Assembly (NCBI GenBank): GCA_031551485.1
Contig: JAVBNO010000072.1
Location: forward strand, 1-12,114
Source of the DNA: JAVBNO01 sp031551485
GTDB lineage: Bacteria > Bacillota > Clostridia > Oscillospirales > Ruminococcaceae
Reading direction: 5' to 3'
Length of the DNA: 12,114 bases
Shown here one piece after another: positions 5,359 through 12,114 of the stretch. The notes under the pieces are model-generated. The model searched no databases. It worked only from the letters and a program-made list of their open reading frames with translations, and had not been told where the DNA came from. The position numbers and the translations under genes are program-made. Position 1 is the first letter of the stretch. Each line of letters begins with the position of its first letter.

Positions 5359-7308
5359 ATGAGTATGGAAAAACTGATCGCCATGTCCAATCGCTATGGC
5401 GCCGACGAAGAATTTGTCCTGGCCGGCGGCGGCAACACCTCTTTCAAGGAGGGCGGCCGCATGTATGTGAAAAGCTCGGGCACTTCGCTGGCCACCATCA
5501 CGCGGCAGGGTTTTGTTGCAATGGATATGGAGATGCTCACCGCCATGCTGGAAAAAAACTATCCCCAAGAGGATGATGCGCGGGAGGCCGAGGCCCTGGC
5601 GGATATGATGGCGGCGCGACTGCCCGGCCAGGATGAAAAGCGTCCCAGCGTCGAAGCAATCCTGCACGCGATTTTTCCGCAAAGGTATGTGCTGCACACC
5701 CATCCCCCGCTGTTAAACGGCCTGAGCTGTTCCCTGGGCGGCGCTGAGACCTGCCGCCGGTTGCTGGGCGACGCGGCCCTATGGGTGCCACTTACCAAGC
5801 CGGGCTTTATACTGGCACAGGTTTGCAGCCGTATGCTGGGGCAATCACAGCGCCAGACCGGCAAATTCCCTTCTGTCGTGGTACTGCAAAATCATGGCCT
5901 GTTTGTGGCGGCAGATTCTATTGAGGAGATCGACAAACTGATGCAGTGGGTTACTGCCTCGCTGGAGCAGCATGTCCGGCAGCATCCACAGTGGGAGGAA
6001 GCCCCATACGACGACACCCTCGCGGCATCCATTGCACCTGCGCTTCGGATGCTTTACGGGGACGGCGGCCCGGCGTTTGCGATGTTCTTCACCAATTCTC
6101 TTGCTGCGGAGATGATATCCGACGAACGCGCTATATCGGAATTGATGGCACCGTTAACCCCCGACCACATTGTCTATTGCAGGCATAAACCTCTTTTTGC
6201 GGCCCCGAATGCCGACTATCGCGCCGCTTTTAACCTGTATCAGAAAGAAAACGGCTTTCCGCCAAAGATCATTGCGGTTAAAGGGCTTGGATTCTATGCG
6301 CTTGGCAAAACCTGTAACGAGGCTAATACCGCGCGACTGCTGTTTCTGGACGCCATCAAAGTGACGGTCTACGCGCGTTCGTTTGGCGGCATCAGCCCAC
6401 TGCCGGACGACTTTACCACTTTTATTTTACAATGGGAAATTGAAAGCTACCGCCAAAAAGTAGCTCTCTCCCCCCAAAATGGCCGCCGGTTAGAGGGCAA
6501 AATTGCCATTGTCACCGGTGGAGCGCAGGGTTTTGGCCGCGGCATTGCCGAAGCCCTTGTGAAAGAAGGGGCGCATGTGGCGGTCGCCGACTTAAACCGT
6601 GACGGCGCCGACGACTGCGCCCGTCAGCTGGAATCTGCGTTCGGAACCGGCTGTGCCTTTCCTCTGCTTGTCAATGTGGCGGATGAAGCCTCGGTGGAAG
6701 CGATGGTACGCCAAACCGTTCTGCGCTACGGCGGATTGGATATCTTTATTGCCAACGCAGGTGTTCTTCGGGCGGGCAGCCTGGAAGAAATGACAAAAGC
6801 ACAATTTGATATGGTGACCGCCGTCAACTATACCGGATACTTTTTGTGTGCGAAATACGCAAGCGCACCCATGAAAATCCAGCACAAATACGCCCCCAGG
6901 TACATGAGTGACATCATCGAGATAAACTCGAAATCGGGCCTTGAGGGCAGCAACAAGAACTTTGCATACGCGGGCGGAAAGTTCGGCGGAATTGGTCTGA
7001 CGCAGAGTTTTGCCCTTGAACTGGTCGAATATGGCATCAAAGTAAACGCCATTTGCCCAGGCAATCTTTTAGACGGACCTCTTTGGTCCGACCCGGAAAA
7101 GGGTTTGTTCCGTCAATATTTGGATGCCGGCAAAGTGCCGGGTGCCAAAAGCATTGGCGATGTGCGTCGCCACTACGAAGGCAAAGTGCCCATGAAACGC
7201 GGTTGCACAGTGGCCGATGTTGTCGAGGCCATCTTTTATCTTGTTGCGCAGAAATATGAGACCGGGCAGGCAGTGCCTGTCACCGGCGGCCAGGTCATGT
7301 TGAAATAA
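5359..7308 (+). CDS. rhaEW: Bifunctional rhamnulose-1-phosphate aldolase / lactaldehyde dehydrogenase
   Basis: This two-domain protein of 649 residues is of the RhaEW (B. subtilis YuxG) type, known from comparative work on rhamnose regulons. Residues 1 to about 360 form a class II aldolase domain: GGGNTS (23-28), PSVEAILH (96-103), zinc ligands in HTHPP (H113, H115) and H179 in LQNHGLF. It would split rhamnulose 1-phosphate into dihydroxyacetone phosphate and L-lactaldehyde. Residues 378-649 form a short-chain dehydrogenase: TGGAQGFG (386-393), NAG (466-468), S524 and YAGGK (Y537, K541). It would oxidise lactaldehyde to lactate with NAD. All expected catalytic residues are visible. AAAGGGAGG precedes ATG 5359. 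The activity follows from family and context. Confidence 0.94.
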   Translation: MSMEKLIAMSNRYGADEEFVLAGGGNTSFKEGGRMYVKSSGTSLATITRQGFVAMDMEMLTAMLEKNYPQEDDAREAEALADMMAARLPGQDEKRPSVEAILHAIFPQRYVLHTHPPLLNGLSCSLGGAETCRRLLGDAALWVPLTKPGFILAQVCSRMLGQSQRQTGKFPSVVVLQNHGLFVAADSIEEIDKLMQWVTASLEQHVRQHPQWEEAPYDDTLAASIAPALRMLYGDGGPAFAMFFTNSLAAEMISDERAISELMAPLTPDHIVYCRHKPLFAAPNADYRAAFNLYQKENGFPPKIIAVKGLGFYALGKTCNEANTARLLFLDAIKVTVYARSFGGISPLPDDFTTFILQWEIESYRQKVALSPQNGRRLEGKIAIVTGGAQGFGRGIAEALVKEGAHVAVADLNRDGADDCARQLESAFGTGCAFPLLVNVADEASVEAMVRQTVLRYGGLDIFIANAGVLRAGSLEEMTKAQFDMVTAVNYTGYFLCAKYASAPMKIQHKYAPRYMSDIIEINSKSGLEGSNKNFAYAGGKFGGIGLTQSFALELVEYGIKVNAICPGNLLDGPLWSDPEKGLFRQYLDAGKVPGAKSIGDVRRHYEGKVPMKRGCTVADVVEAIFYLVAQKYETGQAVPVTGGQVMLK

Positions 7309-7325
7309 TGCTTGGGGGAAGATAC

Positions 7326-7973
7326 ATGAAGCTATTTTTAGATACCGCAAATCTTGATGATATCCGCCGCGCGGCAGCCACCGGGCTTATTTGCGGCGTC
7401 ACAACCAATCCGACCCTTGCGGCCAGGGAAAATCGCAACTTCCGCCTTCTGCTGCAAGAAATTCTTGACATGACCAACGGGCTTGTGTTTGCCGAAGTAG
7501 TTTCGGCGGACGCTGCCGGCATGGTGCGGGAGGGTCATGAGCTTGCGGCGATGAGCCCCCGTATCGTGGTCAAAATCCCGGCGGTCTGGGAGGGATTTCA
7601 GGCCGCTGCAAAACTGCATCAGGACGGGGTGAAAACCGCCGTCACATTGGTGTACGCGCCGACACAGGCGTTGATGGCGGCAGTGGCAGGCGCAGACTAT
7701 GTCGCCCCGTTTTTGGGCCGGGCAGCCGAAATTGGGATCGATGGGATTGCATCCGTGCGCCAAATTGCCCAACTGTACCGCGAACAAAACATTGCCACCC
7801 AAATTTTAGCGGCCAGTGTGCGCACCGCGCAGGAAGGATGGAACGCGGCCCTGGCCGGTGCGCATATCCTTACCGCACCGCTCAAAGTACTGCAGCAAAT
7901 GGCCCATCACCCACAAACAGTCGTGTCGTTGCAAGGCTTCATGGATGACTGGCAACATATTGAGAATTTGTGA
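7326..7973 (+). CDS. Transaldolase / fructose-6-phosphate aldolase-like protein
   Basis: This 215-residue TIM-barrel protein of the small transaldolase (TalC/FSA) family has LFLDTAN at 3-9, VTTNPTL at 25-31 and the Schiff-base lysine K83 in VVKIPAVWEG. The last motif differs from the usual KIPVTxEG by valine in place of threonine. The length matches FSA (about 220) and not classical transaldolase. Members either cleave fructose 6-phosphate to dihydroxyacetone and glyceraldehyde 3-phosphate or transfer dihydroxyacetone units; which applies here cannot be read. ATG 7308 overlaps the previous stop codon and would add six residues, but GGGGGAAG at 7314-7321 favours ATG 7326, which also gives the family start MKLFLDTAN. 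Its place in a rhamnose operon suggests a three-carbon or deoxysugar acceptor. Confidence 0.9.
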   Translation: MKLFLDTANLDDIRRAAATGLICGVTTNPTLAARENRNFRLLLQEILDMTNGLVFAEVVSADAAGMVREGHELAAMSPRIVVKIPAVWEGFQAAAKLHQDGVKTAVTLVYAPTQALMAAVAGADYVAPFLGRAAEIGIDGIASVRQIAQLYREQNIATQILAASVRTAQEGWNAALAGAHILTAPLKVLQQMAHHPQTVVSLQGFMDDWQHIENL

Positions 7974-7990
7974 TGCTAGGGGGGAACCAT

Positions 7991-9265
7991 ATGACTTATC
8001 AACAGGAACTGAACGCCCCCACCGCCGAAAGGCGGCTGGCTGCTGTCCAGGCCCTTGTACGGGAAATGACGCCGATTGTACAAATGCAGGAGTATGTGAA
8101 CAACCACATCCACACCTTCTATTCCTTTTCGCCTTATTCTCCGTCCGCTGCGGCATATACGGCGTGGCAGCAGGGCCTGACCACCGCGGGCATTATGGAT
8201 CACGACAGCGTTTCCGGCGCCGAAGAGTTTATCCGGGCCGCCGAATTGCTGGGAATTGGGGCAACCGTGGGATTTGAATGCCGCTGCCGGATGGATGGCA
8301 CCCCTTTTGAAGGCTGCCGCACCAACAATCCTGACCAAAAATCAGTGGCTTACGTCGCTTGTCACGGAATTCCGCACCAGAACATCGTCAAAGCCCAAGA
8401 ATGGCTTGCCCCTTTTAGGGAAAAGCGCAACACCCGCAACCGGCGCATGGTCGAAAAGATCAACCGTCTGCTGCAAGGAAGCGGCGTTACACTCCATTTT
8501 GATCAAGATGTTGTGCCGCTTAGCCGCGCGGCCGAGGGCGGTTCCATCACCGAGCGGCACATTCTGTATGCGTTGGCACTTCAGATTATGGCGTACTGCG
8601 GCAAGGGAGAACCTGTTCTTGCATTCTTGCAGGGTAAGCTTGCCATGGCCTTGCCCGAAAAGCAGCAGGCGCTTTTGAGAAATATCAATACCTCTGATTA
8701 TGCTTACTACCTGCTGGGCGCGCTGAAAGCAGAGCTTGTGGAGCAATTTTACATTGACGCCGGCGACGAGTGCCCTCATATCAGCGAGTTTGTGGCATTT
8801 GTACAGAAAATTGGGGCTATCTCTGCCTACGCCTATTTGGGCGATGTGAAAGATTCGGCAACAGGCGATAAGAAGAACCAGCAGTTTGAAGATGCCTATA
8901 TCGACCGTTTGGTTCCGTGGCTGAAAGAAGCCGGTTTTTGCAGTGTCACATTTATGCCCACACGCAACAGCGAAACGCAGCTGGCCTATCTGATGCAGTT
9001 GTGCGAAGCCAACGAGCTGTTTCAAATTTCCGGCGAAGACATCAACTCGCCTTTTCAGTCGTTTGTTTGCAGCGCCCTGGATCATCCGCGTTACCAGCAT
9101 CTTATTACTTCTACCTGGGCACTGATCGGCCACGAGCTGGCGGCTACCCAAGATGTCGAAAACGGTATGTTCGGTCGTAAAACTTTGGCGGCGATGCCGG
9201 CGCTTGGGCAGCGTGTGGCCCACTTCGCCGCCTTTGCGAAACATCAGAAAGGAGCGATAAGATGA
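7991..9265 (+). CDS. PHP-domain metal-dependent hydrolase-like protein, function unknown
   Basis: This 424-residue protein has a PHP-type metal site: NNHIHTFYSFSP (HxHTxxS motif) near residues 30-41, MDHDS about 30 residues on, GFECR, and ACHGIPHQ. Later segments FMPTRNSE and GEDINSPF sit where PHP proteins carry their last metal motifs; here the usual aspartate-x-histidine appears as GEDIN, so the final ligand may be changed. PHP proteins are phosphoesterases such as histidinol phosphatase or polymerase-associated nucleases, and a sugar-phosphate phosphatase fits the operon; this is inference. The annotatable GTG at 7970 would overlap the transaldolase stop; AGGGGGG at 7978-7984 points to ATG 7991. 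It ends in a 4-base overlap with the dehydrogenase gene, so the two are probably translationally coupled. Confidence 0.85.
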   Translation: MTYQQELNAPTAERRLAAVQALVREMTPIVQMQEYVNNHIHTFYSFSPYSPSAAAYTAWQQGLTTAGIMDHDSVSGAEEFIRAAELLGIGATVGFECRCRMDGTPFEGCRTNNPDQKSVAYVACHGIPHQNIVKAQEWLAPFREKRNTRNRRMVEKINRLLQGSGVTLHFDQDVVPLSRAAEGGSITERHILYALALQIMAYCGKGEPVLAFLQGKLAMALPEKQQALLRNINTSDYAYYLLGALKAELVEQFYIDAGDECPHISEFVAFVQKIGAISAYAYLGDVKDSATGDKKNQQFEDAYIDRLVPWLKEAGFCSVTFMPTRNSETQLAYLMQLCEANELFQISGEDINSPFQSFVCSALDHPRYQHLITSTWALIGHELAATQDVENGMFGRKTLAAMPALGQRVAHFAAFAKHQKGAIR

Positions 9266-10530
9266 AGACAAAGGCGGTTCGCTTGTATGGCAAGTTTGAC
9301 CTGCGCCTGGACACTTTTGATTTGCCCGCGCTGGGTGCGGAAGAGTTGTTGGTGCGAATTGTTTCCGACAGCATATGCATGTCCAGCTATAAGGCATCCG
9401 AATTGGGTACCGACCATAAGCGCGTACCCAAGGATATTGCAGAAAATCCGATTATCATTGGCCATGAATTCTGCGGCGAAATCCTGGAGCTGGGCAGCCG
9501 GGTCGAAAGCCTTTATCCCGCGCGTTACCGGGTGGGAATGAAATTTGCGGTCCAAACCGCCATGAAAGGTACTTATGATGCAGCCGGCTATTCCTTTCGC
9601 TATCTGGGCGGCGCCATGCAGATCGGCATTGTCCCCGCCTGCTATCTTGAACAGAACAACATTCTGCCTTTCGAGGGCGCCGCTTTTTTCTTTGGGTCGC
9701 TGGCTGAACCGTTGAGCTGCGTCATTGGGGCAGCCCACGCCAACTACCACACCGAACATGGAAGTTATCTGCACAAAATGGAAATTAAGCCCGGTGGCAA
9801 CATGGCCATTTTGGCGGGCGCGGGGCCCATGGGCTTCGGGCTTATCGACTATATGCTGCAGCGCGCCCAACGGCCCGGTCTGCTGGTGGTCACCGATATC
9901 GACAGCGGGCGTCTTGCCCGTGCGGCCGAAATTTTCCCGGTGGAAAGGGCAGCTGCACGCGGCATAACGCTTGTTTATCTCAACGCAAACGAAGTGTCCG
10001 ACCCTGTTGCCGTTTTGCGGGAGCTTAGTGGCGGGAGCGGGTTTGACGATGTGTTTGTGTTTGCCCCCATTCCGGCAGTGATCGCCCAAGGGGATGGGAT
10101 TTTGGCTTATGACGGCTGCCTGAACTTCTTTGCCGGGCCCACTGACCCCACACTGACAGCCCCGTTTAATTTTTATAACGTGCACTACAACAGCACCCAT
10201 CTGGTGGGCACCAGCGGCGGCAACACCGACGATATGCTGGAAGCGCTGGCCTTGTGCGGCAAAGGTCTTTTGACTCCGGCAACGCTGGTCACACATATCG
10301 GCGGGCTGGACGCCGTGGCGGATACCACCAACCGTCTGCCGGACATTCCCGGATGCAAAAAGTTGATCTACACCCACATTGCTTTACCGCTTACCGCCAT
10401 TGCGGATTTTGCCAAAAAAGGCAAAACAGATCCACTGTTTCAAAAGCTGGACGAAATTTGTTCTGCGCATAACGGCTTGTGGAACCCGGCGGCAGAAGAA
10501 TATTTGTTGACCAACGCTCAAACGATATAA
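9262..10530 (+). CDS. Zinc-dependent dehydrogenase resembling L-sorbose-1-phosphate reductase
   Basis: This 422-residue medium-chain dehydrogenase has catalytic zinc ligands C39 (SICMSSYK), H68 and E69 (GHEF) and probably E149 (LAEPLSC). The structural zinc cysteine cluster is absent. The nucleotide fold has GAGPMG at 186-191 and an acidic residue at the end of the second strand (VVTDID, D212), which suggests NAD(H) over NADP(H). The N-terminal pattern, including ADH-like SDSICMSSYK and DHKRVP, resembles SorE, which interconverts L-sorbose 1-phosphate and glucitol 6-phosphate. In this operon the substrate is more likely a deoxysugar phosphate or a product of the transaldolase; that is inference. 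AAAGGAG precedes ATG 9262. The start overlaps the PHP gene by 4 bases, and the E2 gene follows after 13. Confidence 0.88.
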   Translation: MKTKAVRLYGKFDLRLDTFDLPALGAEELLVRIVSDSICMSSYKASELGTDHKRVPKDIAENPIIIGHEFCGEILELGSRVESLYPARYRVGMKFAVQTAMKGTYDAAGYSFRYLGGAMQIGIVPACYLEQNNILPFEGAAFFFGSLAEPLSCVIGAAHANYHTEHGSYLHKMEIKPGGNMAILAGAGPMGFGLIDYMLQRAQRPGLLVVTDIDSGRLARAAEIFPVERAAARGITLVYLNANEVSDPVAVLRELSGGSGFDDVFVFAPIPAVIAQGDGILAYDGCLNFFAGPTDPTLTAPFNFYNVHYNSTHLVGTSGGNTDDMLEALALCGKGLLTPATLVTHIGGLDAVADTTNRLPDIPGCKKLIYTHIALPLTAIADFAKKGKTDPLFQKLDEICSAHNGLWNPAAEEYLLTNAQTI

Positions 10531-10540
10531 AGGAGGTGAT
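10531..10540 (+). promoter_or_regulatory. Near-perfect Shine-Dalgarno fixing the GTG start of the E2 gene
   Basis: AGGAGGTGAT directly after the dehydrogenase stop codon is almost the full complement of the 16S rRNA 3' end and is spaced correctly from GTG 10544. The first residues from this GTG (MANSVLMPKAG) are a standard lipoyl-domain N-terminus, so the GTG start is well supported. Confidence 0.85.
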
Positions 10541-10543
10541 TCT

Positions 10544-11776
10544 GTGGCGAATTCAGTCTTGATGCCCAAAGCGGGCATCTCAGTAGAAACCTGCATCATT
10601 ACAGAGTGGCAAAAAAAGCCCGGTGATTCGGTTGATGTCGGAGATGTGCTTTTCTGTTACGAAACAGATAAGGCCAGTTTTGAGTGTGAAAGCAGCGAGA
10701 CCGGAACATTGCTGGAAGTATTTTTTGCGCCCGGCGACGAGGTTCCGGTTCTGACGCCCGTTTGTGCGATAGGCAACCCAGGCGAAGACGTTGCGGCGCT
10801 TCGGCCCGCAAGTGTTCAAACGGCGCCTGCTGCACCTGCGCAGGATGTTGCCGCAGCGACACCGGTTGCCCAGTTTTCACCTCCTTTGCCCCTGACGTCC
10901 GGCAAAGGCGTTTCGCCACGGGCAAGGGCTTTTGCCACCCGCCAACACATTGATTTCACCCAGGCACAGGGAAGCGGACCAAACGGCCGGGTAATGGAAC
11001 GCGATATCCGCGCGCTGCTGAGTGCCGCTTCCCCACGCGTAGCAGCATCGGCGTCAACATCCGGCTTGGGCAGCCATTACGAAGATATCGCATTTTCCGG
11101 CATACGGCGGGCGATCAGCAACAGTATGACGGCTTCATTGGCCACCATCCCGCAGCTGACCCACAGCTTTCGCTTCGACGCGACGGCAATGTTGGCCCTG
11201 CGCCAGAATATTAAGGGGTATGAGGCCGAAATGGGCTTGCCCAACATCACTTTGGGCGATATGGTGCTTTTTGCGGTGTCTCGCCTGCTTTTGCGGTACC
11301 CAGCGCTCAACGCTCATATGCTGGATGCCTATACAGTCCGCCAATTCGGGGACGTACATTTGGGCTTTGCCTGCGACACGCCGCGCGGCCTGATGGTTCC
11401 CGTGATCCACAACGCCAACCACAAGACAATTGGGCAGATATCAGAAGAAGTGCGGTCGCTGGCAAGAAAAGCGCAGGACGGCAAAATCTCGCCGGACGAT
11501 ATGAGCGGCGGCACATTCACCGTTTCGAATTTGGGCGCATTTGGGGTCGAACATTTTACCCCTGTGATCAATCCTCCCCAAACGGGAATTTTGGGCGTGA
11601 ACAATCTGCTGGATCAGGTGAGAAAAACGGCCGCCGGCATAGAAACGTACACTTCTATGGGCATTTCGCTCACCTATGACCACCGGGCCATCGACGGCGC
11701 CCCCGCTTCCCGTTTTGGGAAAGACCTTTGCAATATGCTGGAAAACTTTCCAGTGCTGCTGCTGGAACGGGGGTAA
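10544..11776 (+). CDS. 2-oxoacid/acetoin dehydrogenase E2 (dihydrolipoamide acyltransferase)
   Basis: This 410-residue E2 component has three parts. The lipoyl domain (1 to about 78) carries the lipoylation lysine K43 in ETDKASFE. After a linker rich in alanine and proline comes a peripheral subunit-binding domain (about 123-158, VSPRARAFA and GPNGRVMERDI) that holds E1 or E3. The catalytic acyltransferase domain (about 178-410) ends with YDHRAIDGAPASRF, whose H380 and D384 form the HxxxDG site. It passes an acyl group from an E1 to CoA. The sequence does not show whether the substrate is pyruvate, a branched-chain oxoacid, acetoin or something else. A single lipoyl domain is typical of Gram-positive acetoin or oxoacid complexes. 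The E3 gene follows after 4 bases; no E1 gene precedes it. Confidence 0.93.
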   Translation: MANSVLMPKAGISVETCIITEWQKKPGDSVDVGDVLFCYETDKASFECESSETGTLLEVFFAPGDEVPVLTPVCAIGNPGEDVAALRPASVQTAPAAPAQDVAAATPVAQFSPPLPLTSGKGVSPRARAFATRQHIDFTQAQGSGPNGRVMERDIRALLSAASPRVAASASTSGLGSHYEDIAFSGIRRAISNSMTASLATIPQLTHSFRFDATAMLALRQNIKGYEAEMGLPNITLGDMVLFAVSRLLLRYPALNAHMLDAYTVRQFGDVHLGFACDTPRGLMVPVIHNANHKTIGQISEEVRSLARKAQDGKISPDDMSGGTFTVSNLGAFGVEHFTPVINPPQTGILGVNNLLDQVRKTAAGIETYTSMGISLTYDHRAIDGAPASRFGKDLCNMLENFPVLLLERG

Positions 11777-11780
11777 TCAT

Positions 11781-12114
11781 ATGGAAATGTATGATCTGAT
11801 TGTGTTGGGCGGCGGCCCGGCGGGGTATCACGGCGCGGAACGCGCGGGACACAGCGGCTTGAGAACCGCCCTGATTGAGAAAAATTCGCTGGGTGGCGTC
11901 TGCCTTAACGAAGGCTGCATTCCATCAAAGGCATTTTTATATTCTGCAAAGGTACTTGATACCGCGCGCCACGGCGGAACATATGGCGTCTCTGTCACCG
12001 GGGCGACGCTGGATCATCGCCTGGTTGTGGAGCGCAAAAACCGGGTGGTTAAGCAGTTGACCGGCGGTGTTGCCGCCACACTGAAAAAGAGTAATGTCAC
12101 CATTATTGCGGGTG
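11781..12114 (+). CDS. Dihydrolipoamide dehydrogenase (E3), 5' part only
   Basis: The frame opens with ATG 11781 after GGGGG at 11769-11773 and runs off the right edge after 111 codons. It shows the FAD-binding GGGPAG at 10-15, an acidic strand end in ALIEK (30-34), and the redox disulfide in GGVCLNEGCIPSK (C41, C46), diagnostic of dihydrolipoamide dehydrogenase. It would reoxidise the lipoyl group of the adjacent E2 with NAD. The HGAERAG stretch after the FAD motif differs from the more usual AAIRAA and may mark a subfamily, possibly acetoin-complex like. The full length would be about 450-470 residues. Confidence 0.94.
   Translation, partial: MEMYDLIVLGGGPAGYHGAERAGHSGLRTALIEKNSLGGVCLNEGCIPSKAFLYSAKVLDTARHGGTYGVSVTGATLDHRLVVERKNRVVKQLTGGVAATLKKSNVTIIAG

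Noticed and set aside
5128..5703. Long minus-strand open frame of 191 codons opposite rhaA and rhaEW
   Set aside because: A shadow of GC-rich coding DNA. It crosses a gene junction and has no ribosome site or known motif. The same applies to the minus-strand frames at 3988-4698, 8342-9397 and 9244-10377.

Overview
The window looks like a chromosome segment from an anaerobic, moderate-GC Firmicute, probably class Clostridia. This rests on strong AGGAGG-type ribosome binding sites, TTG and GTG starts, a U-tailed intrinsic terminator, an extended -10 promoter and the style of the proteins; it is inferred without any database search. No rRNA, tRNA, CRISPR array or intact insertion sequence was seen.

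Left region (1 to about 1500) is AT-rich and accessory. On the minus strand it holds a small XRE-family repressor gene (906-1109) that overlaps a gene for a four-helix membrane protein (472-909) by 4 bases. Their promoter lies between the arms of a 20-bp inverted repeat, probably an autoregulatory operator. Downstream is a frameshifted remnant (123-453) resembling the C-terminus of a serine recombinase, followed by a long palindrome with a GCAA loop (61-96). The gap from 1190 to 1500 has no intact gene. It holds a possible decayed phage-like reading frame and a short inverted repeat.

Right region (1511 to the end, all plus strand) is an L-rhamnose utilisation locus. An extended -10 promoter drives an AraC-type regulator, followed by an intrinsic terminator. 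A tightly packed operon then follows: rhamnulokinase (rhaB), L-rhamnose isomerase (rhaA), a two-domain rhamnulose-1-phosphate aldolase/lactaldehyde dehydrogenase (RhaEW type), a small transaldolase/fructose-6-phosphate aldolase-like protein, a PHP-domain protein, a zinc-dependent dehydrogenase resembling L-sorbose-1-phosphate reductase, a lipoyl-bearing 2-oxoacid/acetoin dehydrogenase E2, and the start of its E3 (cut by the window edge). Gaps are 4 to 18 bases, with one 4-base overlap.

The first three enzymes suffice for the known phosphorylated route: rhamnose to rhamnulose to rhamnulose-1-phosphate to dihydroxyacetone phosphate plus lactaldehyde, with lactaldehyde oxidised to lactate. The next five genes are not needed for that route, yet they are spaced as one transcription unit with it. 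This transaldolase/PHP/SorE-like/E2/E3 block is the most interesting part of the window and may be an undescribed extension or branch of 6-deoxysugar catabolism. No E1 subunits, sugar transporter or mutarotase are visible, so the locus probably continues to the right.
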